A stretch of 64,000 bases of DNA, taken from the NCBI RefSeq assembly GCF_900094835.1, contig NZ_FMAO01000004.1, forward strand, positions 1 to 64,000, in the 5' to 3' direction. A program made the translations under genes and the position numbers. The stretch is from Weissella bombi. GTDB lineage: Bacteria > Bacillota > Bacilli > Lactobacillales > Lactobacillaceae. The notes below the pieces were generated by a model, which saw only the letters and a list, made by a program, of their open reading frames with translations, was not told the DNA's origin and did no database searches. Below, piece by piece: positions 8,567-19,046 of the stretch (position 1 is its first letter; each line of letters starts with the position of its first letter).

Positions 8567-8595
8567 TTGACAAACTGCCAAAAATAATGTAATTT
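8567..8595 (+). promoter_or_regulatory. Promoter of rpmF
   Basis: Perfect -35 TTGACA, a 17-bp spacer, and -10 TAATTT. The start of transcription would be about 65 nt before the rpmF ATG. Confidence 0.75.
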
Positions 8596-8669
8596 AGAAC
8601 AGTTGAAAAAATTAGATTATTAACACTGCCTTCTTTCTAACACGGCGGTGTGTAAGGGAGGATATAACT

Positions 8670-8843
8670 ATGGCAGTTCCTGCACGTAAAGTTTCAAAGC
8701 ACGCAAAGCGTACTCGTCGCGGTGGTCAAGGCGGCTTGAAGACAGCAGCTATTCACATGAACGAAAATGGTGTTTACGTACGTAACCACCACGTTGCCGC
8801 TGATGGCACTTACAATGGTAAGCAAGTTGTTTCACCTAAGTAA
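8670..8843 (+). CDS. rpmF: 50S ribosomal protein L32
   Basis: A 57-residue basic protein beginning MAVPARKVSKHAKRTRRGG, the standard bL32 N-terminus, and containing YVRNHHVAADGTYNGKQV. It has a strong ribosome site GGGAGG 8 nt upstream, its own TTGACA/TAATTT promoter and a clean terminator. The four-Cys zinc site of some bL32 proteins is absent (C-minus form). The usual upstream partner yceD is not here, so rpmF stands alone. Confidence 0.95.
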   Translation: MAVPARKVSKHAKRTRRGGQGGLKTAAIHMNENGVYVRNHHVAADGTYNGKQVVSPK

Positions 8844-8897
8844 GCTCATTATTTATTAGTCTATATTATAAATATAGTATTAAATAAACGATTATTA

Positions 8898-8933
8898 AAA
8901 CAGGGAATGGTTAAATCCATTCCCTGTTTTTTT
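8898..8933 (+). terminator. Terminator of rpmF
   Basis: Stem AACAGGGAATGG/CCATTCCCTGTT with a 6-nt loop followed by seven Ts. Confidence 0.9.
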
Positions 8934-8954
8934 ATATCATTTATGTAATACCGT

Positions 8955-8988
8955 AAAAAAAAAAGGCTGATGGTTTTATCCATCGCCT
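8955..8988 (-). terminator. Terminator of the EIIC-like permease gene
   Basis: Minus strand AGGCGATGG pairs with CCATCAGCCT (one bulged A), followed by ten Ts. Confidence 0.8.
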
Positions 8989-8999
8989 CTTTTAATTTA

Positions 9000-10148
9000 T
9001 TACATTTCTTGTTCAAAATCTTCTGGCTTATACAACTTAAGCACCTTGGTAAACAATAAGTCGACCACAATTCCAGCAACTACTGGAATAATAACCCAAA
9101 TAAGGATAGCCGGTACAACACCAATCATATTTGTTTGGAATACCTTGTCAGCTGCATCACGAACAACTGATTGAATTGGTGAAACAAATCCGATCCAACC
9201 GAATCCGGCTGATGTTGGTGTACCTTGCACATTCATCATGCTAATTGGCAATGCAGAAATTGCCGCTGCTACCATAAATGACAACAACATAATTGGCTTC
9301 TTAAATACAGATGGCATCATACCCTTCATTGCACCTAGGAAGATAGCGATTGATGTACCCTTCTTATTAACCTTAATTGAATTGATTAGCAATATAACTG
9401 TCGTTGCAACAATTCCAACTCCAGCTGCGGCTGAACCTAAACCAGACAACGTAATTGCCAATGCGATTCCAACAGTTGAAACAGGTGTAACAATGATAAC
9501 CGCAAAGGCCATTGCAATGATAATAGTCATTGGTAATGGTTGTAAGTCTGTTGCCAATTGAACCATCTTACCAATCCAAGTTGTGATTTCACCGACATAA
9601 GGTGCAATTTCCTTACCAATTAAACCAACACCACCACCAACAACAATTGGGCTTAAAATAATTGCTAGTGATCCAAAACCACCTAGATACTTCGCAATTA
9701 ACCAAATTACCAAAACACCTATTGCAGAGACAATCATCGCATTGATAACATCCCCCGCACCGGAAGCGATATAAACAGTACTTGGAACTGTTGTTTTCAC
9801 TTGCGTAATTGGGTTTTCAAACCCAGCTGGTACTGAGGCCCATTTGATTGAACCACAAGCAGCACCAACTGCAATTGCCATAACACCAACATCTAGAGCT
9901 TTCATGTTAAATTGCATGGCAATTGCCAAACCAATTAACAATGGAATGAATGATGAGAATAGTGTCAAAATAGCACTTAAATCAACCGCCCATCCCATAC
10001 CGCTTTGAACAAACGGACGAATAACATACTTTAGCACTGCTGAAGGTAAAACACCTATCAAAATACCTTGAGCAGACCCACTCAAAACCTTAAAGAAAAA
10101 ATCTTTAAACTTTAGTTCATATGAACCATCAAAAACTGCGCTAGCCAT
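9000..10148 (-). CDS. PTS EIIC-like membrane permease (PTS_EIIC_2 family)
   Basis: A 382-residue polytopic membrane protein with about nine to ten hydrophobic segments and Gly/Pro-rich loops such as GVLPSAVLKYVI and GWIGFVSPIQSVV. It resembles the stand-alone EIIC family (Pfam PTS_EIIC_2) found in lactic acid bacteria without EIIA/EIIB partners. The substrate and any need for phosphorelay are unknown; it may be a secondary transporter. It follows ldhD by 91 bp with no terminator between, so it may be cotranscribed. The leader just before the ATG can fold with its ribosome site in a loop. Confidence 0.7.
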   Translation of the reverse strand: MASAVFDGSYELKFKDFFFKVLSGSAQGILIGVLPSAVLKYVIRPFVQSGMGWAVDLSAILTLFSSFIPLLIGLAIAMQFNMKALDVGVMAIAVGAACGSIKWASVPAGFENPITQVKTTVPSTVYIASGAGDVINAMIVSAIGVLVIWLIAKYLGGFGSLAIILSPIVVGGGVGLIGKEIAPYVGEITTWIGKMVQLATDLQPLPMTIIIAMAFAVIIVTPVSTVGIALAITLSGLGSAAAGVGIVATTVILLINSIKVNKKGTSIAIFLGAMKGMMPSVFKKPIMLLSFMVAAAISALPISMMNVQGTPTSAGFGWIGFVSPIQSVVRDAADKVFQTNMIGVVPAILIWVIIPVVAGIVVDLLFTKVLKLYKPEDFEQEM

Positions 10149-10151
10149 AAT

Positions 10152-10185
10152 CTTAGATTACCTTTCTAAGGTGACCATGTCACCT
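10152..10185 (-). promoter_or_regulatory. Two small hairpins over the ribosome site of the EIIC-like gene
   Basis: On the minus strand AGGTGAC/GTCACCT (3-nt loop) is followed at once by CTTAGA/TCTAAG. The loop of the second hairpin holds the AAGGT ribosome site, 3 nt before the start codon. No U-tract follows, so this looks like translation control or a processing site rather than a terminator. Confidence 0.45.
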
Positions 10186-10239
10186 AGTGAACGTAATGAA
10201 ATCCCACAATCATTACAACGTAACTAACTACTTATTTAA

Positions 10240-11304
<1,065 letters not shown>

Positions 11305-11378
11305 CTAAACTAACTCAAACGTTTCAATATGGGACAAAGTACATGAATAATAACAATCTAATTTAACTGTTTTTTAGA

Positions 11379-11392
11379 TAAAAGCGCTTACA
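11379..11392. promoter_or_regulatory. cre-like site upstream of ldhD
   Basis: Minus strand TGTAAGCGCTTTTA, one mismatch to TGWAANCGNTNWCA. It is the only clear regulatory feature in the 11236-11510 gap, which otherwise shows AT-rich sequence with no gene. Confidence 0.55.
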
Positions 11393-11510
11393 TAAAAGTT
11401 CATATATTCACAATGCGCTCATGCTTTTATTAAAAAACGGTCATTGTTACACCTAATATTATCCATATAATTGTTGTTATATCAACTAATAAGGCCTTTT
11501 TTTAGTGTAC

Positions 11511-11561
11511 AAAAAAAAGATGTATTTTTGCACATTTTCCAATGAACAAAAACACATCTTT
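11511..11561 (-). terminator. Terminator of clpP
   Basis: Fifteen-bp stem AAAGATGTATTTTTG/CAAAAACACATCTTT (11516-11530 with 11547-11561, one G-U pair in minus-strand RNA), then a T-run on the minus strand. Confidence 0.85.
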
Positions 11562-11605
11562 GTCAATATCATTTTTTTACTCTACTGGTAAAAAAAATGA
11601 CAAAT

Positions 11606-12199
11606 TTATTCTTTTTCTTTAGCACTAGTCATGATTTTATCAACTAGACCATAAGCAAGTGATTCTTCCGCATCCAACCAGTGGTCACGTTCAGTATCTT
11701 TTTGTACTTCCTCAAATGGCTTGCCAGTATTATTTGCCAAAATTTGATTCAACTTCTTACGAGTCTTCAAAATTTCTTGTGCGGCAATTTCAATTTCAGT
11801 TTGTTGACCTTGAGCACCACCTGATGGTTGGTGAATCATAAACTGTGAGTTAGGCAAAATAAAGCGCTTGCCCTTAGCACCTGAAGATGCAAGAACTGAG
11901 GCCATTGATGCAGCCAACCCAATAGTAATTGTTTGCACATCGGCACTAATGAAATTCATCGTGTCATAAATTGCCATTCCGGCATTTACTTCACCACCTG
12001 GTGAATTGATGTACATGTAAATATCCTTATCTGGATCTTGTGCATCTAAGAATAGCAATTGCGCAATAATTGCGGTTGCCATTTGTGACTCAATTTCACC
12101 ATTAACCATAATAATACGGTCAATTAACAAACGTGAAAAAATATCATATGAACGTTCACCATGAGATGATTGCTCAATAACATATGGAACTGGTGTCAT
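11606..12199 (-). CDS. clpP: ATP-dependent Clp protease proteolytic subunit
   Basis: Serine protease of 197 residues that forms the 14-mer chamber fed by Clp ATPases such as the ClpE-type protein at 1016-3097. Catalytic Ser lies in [10 protein letters not shown], His in FMIHQPSGG and Asp in [11 protein letters not shown]. The N-terminal region [25 protein letters not shown] is standard in the family. A sigma-A promoter with an overlapping CtsR box lies 42-70 bp upstream. whiA is upstream in the same direction, a conserved order in Lactobacillales. Confidence 0.97.
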   Translation of the reverse strand: MTPVPYVIEQSSHGERSYDIFSRLLIDRIIMVNGEIESQMATAIIAQLLFLDAQDPDKDIYMYINSPGGEVNAGMAIYDTMNFISADVQTITIGLAASMASVLASSGAKGKRFILPNSQFMIHQPSGGAQGQQTEIEIAAQEILKTRKKLNQILANNTGKPFEEVQKDTERDHWLDAEESLAYGLVDKIMTSAKEKE

Positions 12200-12240
12200 T
12201 TATACTTCCTCCTCTTATTTCAAAGTCAAAACATATTACC

Positions 12241-12269
12241 ATTCTATCATTTCGTCAAGAATGGTCAAA
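12241..12269 (-). promoter_or_regulatory. clpP promoter with overlapping CtsR box
   Basis: Minus strand -35 TTGACC, 16-bp spacer, -10 TAGAAT (12241-12246). A CtsR box in the opposite orientation, CGTCAAG-AAT-GGTCAAA on the plus strand (12253-12269), covers the -35. Two of 14 heptad positions differ from consensus. Confidence 0.7.
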
Positions 12270-12288
12270 CTTTATTTGACTAATTAAG

Positions 12289-13251
12289 TTATCTTCTTTG
12301 TAATTCTTTAGGTAATTGCCCGCTATCTCTAATTTCATCGGCCATTTTCGTTAATTTTCGTAATCGATGATTAACGCCTGATTTTGAAATTTCACCAGAC
12401 GGAACATACTGTCCCAAAGCGGATAAAGGTTCCTCACGATGCGCTAGTCGAATTTCAGCAATTTCTTTTAGCTTTTCTGGTAGCCGTCCTAAACCAATCT
12501 CTTCGTCCAAGAACAAGATATCATCAATTTGTTTTTGACTAGCATTGACCGTTTTATCCAAATTAGCATTTTCTGCATTAACCAAACGATTAACCGAATT
12601 ACGCATATCACGAATAATCCGAACGTCTTCCATACGAAACATGGCATTAGTTGCGCCAATTACTTTCATCATATCGCCAATTTTTTCTGCTTCTTTTAAA
12701 TAGACAATATATCCAGAACGTCGTTCAACAACTTTAGCGTTTAAATCAAATCGATTCATTAAACTTGCTAATTGTACAGCTTGTTCTTCATATAATGAAT
12801 AGATTTCCAAATGGTAACGACTTGTTTCTGGATTATTAACTGAACCAGCTGCTAAAAATGCACCCCGAAGATACGAACGTGCCTTACCTTCTGATGATAA
12901 CCATTCATCAGGCACCGTAGGTAAAAGCTCCGCACCTTCAAAAATATGCAAATCATCTAACAACTTGCCGACCCCTTGCGTAATTCGAACAACATACAAA
13001 TTATTCTTTTTTAATTTCATTTGACGTCGCACTGAAATTTCGGAAGGTAGTCGATAAAATTGTTGCAATAATCCTAAAATACGTCGCGCAGTAGCTGCAT
13101 TCTCAGTCTGTACATTCAACGTAAAATGTTGATTGGTTAAACCAAGCGAACCATTCATTCGTAGTAACGCTGATAATTCAGCTTTCGCATTATCAGGATT
13201 ACTAATTTCTAAGGTGGTTAATTCTTTTTTAACATCACTCGCAAATGACAT
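12289..13251 (-). CDS. whiA: WhiA-family DNA-binding regulator
   Basis: A 320-residue protein with an N-terminal LAGLIDADG-like domain and a C-terminal helix-turn-helix ([20 protein letters not shown]). In Firmicutes WhiA affects cell division and chromosome segregation. ATG 13249-13251 is chosen over an in-frame GTG three codons upstream because AGGAGG lies 8 nt before it and the family begins [11 protein letters not shown]. It lies in the conserved block uvrA-rapZ-yvcK-whiA-clpP, 27 nt after yvcK. Confidence 0.93.
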   Translation of the reverse strand: MSFASDVKKELTTLEISNPDNAKAELSALLRMNGSLGLTNQHFTLNVQTENAATARRILGLLQQFYRLPSEISVRRQMKLKKNNLYVVRITQGVGKLLDDLHIFEGAELLPTVPDEWLSSEGKARSYLRGAFLAAGSVNNPETSRYHLEIYSLYEEQAVQLASLMNRFDLNAKVVERRSGYIVYLKEAEKIGDMMKVIGATNAMFRMEDVRIIRDMRNSVNRLVNAENANLDKTVNASQKQIDDILFLDEEIGLGRLPEKLKEIAEIRLAHREEPLSALGQYVPSGEISKSGVNHRLRKLTKMADEIRDSGQLPKELQRR

Positions 13252-13278
13252 TAGCGCCACCTCCTACTTCATTTTACT

Positions 13279-14277
13279 TTATTGATCATTAACAATTTGC
13301 ATTATTAATTGTGCAACGGAATCACCATCATGAAAGGCACCATCATCCCGCAGCGCTAACAAATCACCTAGTACCGGTTCGGCACCTTGCGCTTTAACCG
13401 CCTCAGGATCAGAATCAACCTGCAATGAAATTTCATTCCAACGTTGCCAATCAATATAATCATCTGGAACTTTACCAGTATTCATAATAACAGTATCTAC
13501 TACACGTTCACCAACATGCTCATTAATCGCCTGTACATGGTCTGCATCAGTAAAATTATCCGTTTCACCTTTTTGCGTCATAATATTAGCAATATAAACA
13601 ATTTTTGCACGTGTTGCGCGCAATGCTTCAGCAACATTAGGCACCATCAAGTTCGGCAAAATACTAGTAAATAAACTACCCGGACCAAGCACTACAACAT
13701 CGGCTTCCAAAATAGCATTAACAACTTGCTTTGATGACTGAACATCATGCGTTGCCGGTTCAGACTGTGGCGTCACCCAAATATGATCAATCACTTTATG
13801 AGCAGCTGTAATTTCAGCTTCTCCAGCCAAATGTGTACCATCCGCAAAGGCTGCGTGCAATACAAGTGGTTCATTAGCAACGGGGTACACATGTCCCTTA
13901 ACTTGCATAATTCTAGCTAATAACTGCACACCATCAAAAATACCGTGCTCTTTTTCAGCCATTGCTGCAATAATCAAGTTGCCCAACGAATGATGTGCAA
14001 ACATCTCATCTTCTGGTTTGAAACGATACTGAAAGATATCGATCAAACTTTCAGGTAGTTGTGACAACGTCGCCATTACATTACGAATATCTCCAGGTGG
14101 TACCATCTGCAAATAATCACGTAGCGTTCCTGATGAACCACCATCATCGGCAACTGTAATAATCGCAGTTAAATCATTTTCATATTTTTTTAAACCATTT
14201 AGCACAACTGGTTGTCCAGAACCACCACCAATAACGACAATTTTAGGTGTACGATTTACACTATACTTTTCGGTCAT
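13279..14277 (-). CDS. yvcK: YvcK/CofD-like gluconeogenesis and morphogenesis factor
   Basis: A 332-residue CofD-like protein with the nucleotide-binding start IVVIGGGSGQPVVLNGLK and the conserved VTVADDGGSSGTLRDYL-type motif (seen as ITVADDGGSSGTLRDYLQ). Bacillus YvcK binds UDP-sugars and is needed for growth on gluconeogenic carbon and for cell shape. Its start overlaps the rapZ stop by 4 nt (ATGA), indicating translational coupling. whiA follows within 30 nt. Confidence 0.93.
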   Translation of the reverse strand: MTEKYSVNRTPKIVVIGGGSGQPVVLNGLKKYENDLTAIITVADDGGSSGTLRDYLQMVPPGDIRNVMATLSQLPESLIDIFQYRFKPEDEMFAHHSLGNLIIAAMAEKEHGIFDGVQLLARIMQVKGHVYPVANEPLVLHAAFADGTHLAGEAEITAAHKVIDHIWVTPQSEPATHDVQSSKQVVNAILEADVVVLGPGSLFTSILPNLMVPNVAEALRATRAKIVYIANIMTQKGETDNFTDADHVQAINEHVGERVVDTVIMNTGKVPDDYIDWQRWNEISLQVDSDPEAVKAQGAEPVLGDLLALRDDGAFHDGDSVAQLIMQIVNDQ

Positions 14278-15167
14278 GAGCGGTTCGCACTCTCCTTTCG
14301 TCGTTCAATATCGCGATGATGTTCATTCACAACCCACTCATTACCCAAGTCTTGACTCAAGCGATGCGCAAAGGCCGTTGAACGATGTTGTCCGCCCGTG
14401 CAGCCAAAAGCAATCGTAAAGTTACTTTTACCTTCTGCTTTATACTTTGGTAGCAACCATTTAATTTGATCACTAATTCGTTGATAAAACTCTTCAGCAT
14501 CATCGGAATTCCAAACATAATCAGCAACTGCTTTATCTAGGCCAGTTTGATTTCTTAACGTCACTTCATAGTAAGGGTTGGTTAAAAAACGAACATCTAA
14601 TATCATATCAGCATCCAATGGTATCCCATACTTAAAGCCAAAGCTCATTACTTGAACCGTAAAAGTATTCGCTTGATCATCCTTTGAACCAAAATGTTGC
14701 TGAATATAATTGCGTAGCTGACGTGGCGCGAAATCATCAGTATGGATAACGCCGCTTGCTAAATCACGAATGCCACTTAATTTTTGTCTTTCTAATTGAA
14801 TACCATAAAGCGTACCACCCTCGCCAGAAAGTGGATGTGATCGACGGGTTTCTTTATAACGTGCAACTAATTCTTCATCAGATGCATCAATATAGACAAT
14901 CTTCATGTCATACTTATCATGACTATTTTCTCGTAACTTATAAATTTCATCATCCAAATCATCAAAAAAACTTTGTGATCGTAAATCAATCATCACGGCA
15001 GCCCGTTGAATATTTTCTTCATCCGAAATCATTTGCCAAAATTTAGGCAACATTGCCGGTGGTAAATTTTGGACTGTAAAGTAACCAAGGTCTTCAAAAG
15101 CCTGAATTGCGACAGTTTTTCCTGCACCACTCATACCAGTGACAATAATTAATTCTTTTTTGCCCAT
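14274..15167 (-). CDS. rapZ: RNase adapter / nucleotide-binding protein RapZ (YvcJ)
   Basis: A 297-residue P-loop protein with Walker A GMSGAGKTVA near the N-terminus and the C-terminal GCTGGQHRSTAFAHRL motif typical of RapZ/YvcJ. Bacillus YvcJ hydrolyses ATP/GTP and affects competence; Escherichia RapZ controls GlmZ RNA decay. The role here is inferred from family only. It heads the rapZ-yvcK-whiA unit with AAGG-type ribosome site GGGAGGG before ATG. Confidence 0.93.
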   Translation of the reverse strand: MGKKELIIVTGMSGAGKTVAIQAFEDLGYFTVQNLPPAMLPKFWQMISDEENIQRAAVMIDLRSQSFFDDLDDEIYKLRENSHDKYDMKIVYIDASDEELVARYKETRRSHPLSGEGGTLYGIQLERQKLSGIRDLASGVIHTDDFAPRQLRNYIQQHFGSKDDQANTFTVQVMSFGFKYGIPLDADMILDVRFLTNPYYEVTLRNQTGLDKAVADYVWNSDDAEEFYQRISDQIKWLLPKYKAEGKSNFTIAFGCTGGQHRSTAFAHRLSQDLGNEWVVNEHHRDIERRKESANRS

Positions 15168-15242
15168 TTAAGCACCCTCCCCTCATTTAGTCTAATCCAT
15201 TGTAACATTTTAAGACACACCCGGATATGTTTTCTACTACTA

Positions 15243-15278
15243 TTAAAAATAGGCTGAAACAAAAAAACTGTTTCAACC
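15243..15278 (-). terminator. Terminator after the 39-residue ORF
   Basis: Minus strand GGTTGAAACA, GTTTTTT loop, TGTTTCAGCC, then TATTTTT. It separates the small ORF from rapZ. Confidence 0.8.
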
Positions 15279-15331
15279 CACTTCTCTAATATTTCAAAAA
15301 CAAAGCGCTTGGTTTTGACAATATTAATTAT

Positions 15332-15451
15332 TTACTTTTTCGTTGTTTGACGGTTTGCTTCATGCAATGCCTTCAATGCACGTTTCCGCGTCTTAATATT
15401 AGGGCTCTTAATTTTACGACGAGCTGATGCTGTATCCATTTTTTCTGCCAT
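15332..15451 (-). CDS. Small highly basic protein, 39 residues, unknown function
   Basis: Minus-strand ATG 15449-15451, with GAGAGGTGA 6 nt upstream, encodes 39 residues starting MAEKMDTASARRKIK and ending QTTKK. About one third of residues are Lys or Arg, with no Cys and no membrane segment. It lies between uvrA (77 bp upstream) and rapZ, with its own terminator. The good ribosome site, terminator and Lys/Arg-rich composition favour a real gene, possibly nucleic-acid or ribosome associated. I do not recognise a family. Confidence 0.65.
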   Translation of the reverse strand: MAEKMDTASARRKIKSPNIKTRKRALKALHEANRQTTKK

Positions 15452-15528
15452 GATAGTCACCTCTCAAGTCAATTTAACTTATAAAATATAAGTATAATCA
15501 GTTAGCTTATAAAATGCAAGGATTTACT

Positions 15529-18375
15529 CTATCCTTGAGCTGCTCGTTTACGATCACGGTCCATAATTGGCCCTAGATATTGTCCTGTATAAGATTCTGG
15601 TGTTGCTGCAATTTGCTCCGGCGTACCGGCTGCTATAACATAGCCACCACCTTCACCACCTTCAGGACCCATATCAATCAACCAGTCTGCTGTTTTAATA
15701 ACGTCTAAGTTGTGCTCAATAATCAAAACCGTATTTCCCCCGTCAACCAGACGCTGTAACACTTCTAATAGACGTGAAATATCAGCAACATGCAACCCAG
15801 TTGTTGGCTCATCAAGAATATAAACCGTCTTCCCCGTTGACTTACGTTGCAACTCAGATGCCAACTTCATACGTTGTGCTTCTCCACCTGACAACGTCGT
15901 AGCTGCCTGTCCAAGTTTAACGTAACCCAGACCGACATCGACCATTGTTTGCAATTTACGGCGAATTTTTGGAATTGCTGTAAAGAAATCAACGGCTTGT
16001 TCAGCAGTTAAATTTAATACATCTGCAATTGTTTTACCACGATAAGTAACTTCCAAAGTTTCAGAATTATAGCGCGTACCACCACAAACCTCACAGGTAA
16101 CGTAAACATCAGGCAAAAAGTTCATTTCAATCTTAATTACCCCATCACCCTTACATGCTTCACAACGTCCACCTTTGGTATTAAATGAAAAACGACCTTT
16201 TTTATAACCACGTAACTTAGCTTCATTGGTTTGCGCAAACAAGTCACGGATGTCATCAAACACGCCTGTATAAGTGGCAGGGTTTGATCTAGGTGTTCGT
16301 CCAATCGGACTTTGATCAATATCAACAATTTTATCGATATTCTCATAACCCGTTAATTTGCGATACTTCCCGGGCTTCTCAGAATTACGATTAATTTCCA
16401 TTTTTAAAGCACGCTTCAAAATTGTGTTCACTAACGTTGATTTTCCGGAACCCGAAACACCAGTAATAACTGTTAACTTTCCCAATGGAAAATCAACTTT
16501 GATATTTTTCAAGTTGTTTTCAGCAGCGCCCGTCACCGTAAGTTTTTGACCATTACCTGCACGTCGTTTTGTAGGTACGGGAATAAATTGTTTTCCTGAC
16601 AAATATTGTCCCGTTAATGACTTTTCATTCGCTTCAATTTCATCAGGCGTTCCAACAGCCATAATTTGACCACCGTGTTCGCCAGCGCCAGGGCCAACAT
16701 CAATAATGTAGTCAGCGGCTCGCATTGTATCTTCATCATGTTCTACAACAACTAGCGTATTACCTAGGTCACGCATCTGCTGTAGTGATTGAATTAACCG
16801 AGCATTATCACGTTGGTGTAACCCAATTGATGGTTCATCCAAAACATACATAACCCCTGACAAATTAGAACCAATTTGGGTTGCCAATCGAATTCTTTGC
16901 GCCTCACCACCAGATAAGGTTCGTGCCGAACGTGATAATGTCAAATAATCTAAACCAACATTTTTCAAAAAACGTAGCCGATCAATAATTTCTTTTACAA
17001 TCGGTGCAGCCACTTCTTGGTCTTGTTGACCAAATGACAATTGCTCAAAATAATCAAGTTCTTTAGCAACTGATTGCTCTGAAATTTCACCAATGTTCAA
17101 CGAACCGACTTTAACTGAAAGCGCCCCTTCGTTCAAACGGTAACCATGACATGCTGTACATGTTAATTCATTCATATAACTACGCATTTGTTCACGTGTA
17201 AAATCAGAATTTGACTCTCGATAGCGACGACTAATGTTGTTCATGACGCCTTCAAACTCAACATCAACATCTCGTACACCACCAAAATCATTTTCGTAAT
17301 GGAAATGGAACGTATTTTCCTCATCCCCATACAAAATTAAGTTACGCTGCTCATCCGTTAACTCTTCGAATGGCACGTCCATCGGTATATTAACTGAGTC
17401 TGCAAATTGACGTAACATCTCTGGATAATAAGATGAAGAAATTGGATTCCAAGCTGCAATCGCACCTTCTGCCAATGTCTTACTCTGATCAGGGACTACC
17501 AAATCAATATCTACTTCCAGTGTTATACCTAACCCACCACACACTGGACAAGCTCCCAACGGTGCATTAAATGAAAATAGTTGTGGCTCTAATTTTCCCA
17601 CCGCAAATTTTTTCAAAGGACCTGTATAGTGATCAGAATAAGTTAATTGCTCACCACGAATGACATCAACCGTAACTAGTCCATCAGCTAATCGCATTGC
17701 CGATTCAAAAGATTCAAACAAACGTGCGCGTGAATTATCTCGTAAAATAATACGATCAACGACAATTGCAATATCGTGATACTTATTTTTATTTAATTCA
17801 ATTTCATCAGTCACTTCATGCATTTCGCCATCGACTATAAAGCGAACGAATCCTTCTTTTTGAATTCTCTCAAAAGCAGTTGCATGTGATCCCCTCTTAT
17901 GTCGAATAATTGGTGCTAAAATCTGCATACGACTACCCTCAGGTAACCGTTCTGACAAATCATTCAACATTTGATCAATTGATTTTTTAACAATAATACC
18001 ATCAGCCGTCGCATCTGGTTTACCAACCCTGGCAAACAGTAGACGATAGTAATCATTAATTTCTGTAACAGTACCTACGGTTGACCGTGGATTCTTAGAC
18101 GTCGTTTTTTGATCAATTGAAATTGCTGGACTCAAACCATCAATTGCATCAACATCCGGTTTATCCATTTGTCCTAAAAATTGTCGAGCATACGATGACA
18201 AACTTTCAACGTAACGACGTTGTCCTTCTGCATATAGCGTGTCGAATGCCAACGAACTTTTTCCTGAACCAGATAGTCCGGTCATAACAACAAACTTGTC
18301 TCTAGGAATCGCAACATCTACATTTTTTAAGTTATGTGCTCGAGCACCATGAATCTTTATCCAATCATTGACCAT
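15529..18375 (-). CDS. uvrA: UvrABC excinuclease subunit A
   Basis: Damage-recognition ATPase of nucleotide excision repair, 948 residues. Two ABC ATPase modules are seen (TGLSGSGKSSLAFDTLYAEG; TGVSGSGKSTLVNTIL), each with LSGGEAQRIRLA/MKLA signatures. Zinc-finger Cys pairs CPVCGG, CTACHG, CEACKG and CEVCGG are present. ATG 18373-18375 with AAGGAG 7 nt before it gives the family start MVNDWIKIHGARAHNLKN, so a start seven codons earlier is rejected. uvrB, usually the upstream neighbour, is absent here. No clear LexA box was seen. Confidence 0.96.
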   Translation of the reverse strand: MVNDWIKIHGARAHNLKNVDVAIPRDKFVVMTGLSGSGKSSLAFDTLYAEGQRRYVESLSSYARQFLGQMDKPDVDAIDGLSPAISIDQKTTSKNPRSTVGTVTEINDYYRLLFARVGKPDATADGIIVKKSIDQMLNDLSERLPEGSRMQILAPIIRHKRGSHATAFERIQKEGFVRFIVDGEMHEVTDEIELNKNKYHDIAIVVDRIILRDNSRARLFESFESAMRLADGLVTVDVIRGEQLTYSDHYTGPLKKFAVGKLEPQLFSFNAPLGACPVCGGLGITLEVDIDLVVPDQSKTLAEGAIAAWNPISSSYYPEMLRQFADSVNIPMDVPFEELTDEQRNLILYGDEENTFHFHYENDFGGVRDVDVEFEGVMNNISRRYRESNSDFTREQMRSYMNELTCTACHGYRLNEGALSVKVGSLNIGEISEQSVAKELDYFEQLSFGQQDQEVAAPIVKEIIDRLRFLKNVGLDYLTLSRSARTLSGGEAQRIRLATQIGSNLSGVMYVLDEPSIGLHQRDNARLIQSLQQMRDLGNTLVVVEHDEDTMRAADYIIDVGPGAGEHGGQIMAVGTPDEIEANEKSLTGQYLSGKQFIPVPTKRRAGNGQKLTVTGAAENNLKNIKVDFPLGKLTVITGVSGSGKSTLVNTILKRALKMEINRNSEKPGKYRKLTGYENIDKIVDIDQSPIGRTPRSNPATYTGVFDDIRDLFAQTNEAKLRGYKKGRFSFNTKGGRCEACKGDGVIKIEMNFLPDVYVTCEVCGGTRYNSETLEVTYRGKTIADVLNLTAEQAVDFFTAIPKIRRKLQTMVDVGLGYVKLGQAATTLSGGEAQRMKLASELQRKSTGKTVYILDEPTTGLHVADISRLLEVLQRLVDGGNTVLIIEHNLDVIKTADWLIDMGPEGGEGGGYVIAAGTPEQIAATPESYTGQYLGPIMDRDRKRAAQG

Positions 18376-18581
18376 AAAACGTCTCCTTTGCTCCACTATA
18401 TTACATTCATTATAACGCTTTTAGCAACCGTTTTGTTAGTTAAAACTTAACGAAATATCATTGCCATTAATTTTAACAAAACATTATCTGATTTTTGTTA
18501 ATTTTTTTAATAAATTTCAACCACCAATTGCAATTTCACGTATAATAGACTGTAATATTACTTAACGGAGGTCGTCAACTC

Positions 18582-18875
18582 ATGAATCATAAGGCTGCCA
18601 AAGCATGGTCTTTGCGCTGGATTGCACAACATCTTGCGTCATTTGTTTTGTTAATTGGTGCTGTGTTAGCTGCCGCAATTGCTTTAACAGCATTAGTTAT
18701 CGGAGTTGAGGAAGTTATTGCACTTATCTTTGCCCAGCGACTCATCAACACCTATACTAATATCTATGGCAATGCTTGGTCGACTATTTTCTGGCATTTT
18801 ACAATCGTCTTTTCACTGGTTACATTTTGGTCAGCGGTTGATACCTTCATTCCAGAAAAAAATAATAATAAATAA
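18582..18875 (+). CDS. Small membrane protein, unknown function
   Basis: A 97-residue protein with two strongly hydrophobic segments (about 17-46 and 66-83) joined by a short loop, and a Lys/Asn tail. GGAGGT lies 9 nt before the ATG and TATAAT about 35 bp before it, so it appears expressed as a single gene with its own terminator. No family recognised. It is convergent with the HerA-like ATPase gene. Confidence 0.65.
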   Translation: MNHKAAKAWSLRWIAQHLASFVLLIGAVLAAAIALTALVIGVEEVIALIFAQRLINTYTNIYGNAWSTIFWHFTIVFSLVTFWSAVDTFIPEKNNNK

Positions 18876-18879
18876 TAAG

Positions 18880-18913
18880 AGGTTGGAACAAAAGAAATTG
18901 TTCCAACCTTTTT
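18880..18913 (+). terminator. Terminator of the 18582 membrane protein gene
   Basis: Stem AGGTTGGAACAA/TTGTTCCAACCT, 6-nt loop, then TTTTT. Confidence 0.9.
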
Positions 18914-18955
18914 AGTTCAAAATGCATTAATTATAAACCTGTAAGTTTTATAACA

Positions 18956-19040
18956 TAAACGCGTTTCAAAAGTCTGAAGCCTCAATATTGCTGCAATCAC
19001 GTTACACACCGGCTTCAAAACGACTTTTGGAACGCTCTCT
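18956..19040 (-). repeat. Structured 3'-UTR element, copy A (AGAGCG...CGCGTTTA family)
   Basis: On the minus strand the element begins AGAGAGCG six nt after the stop of the HerA-like gene and ends CGCGTTTA. Inside, GCGTTCCAAAAGTC (19022-19035) pairs with GACTTTTGAAACGC (18961-18974) with one G-T. After a GTTTT bulge, GAAGCC (19011-19016) pairs with GGCTTC (18976-18981). Ends and architecture match the two units at 21473-21725, although the stem sequences differ. Confidence 0.7.
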
Positions 19041-19046
19041 TTTCTA

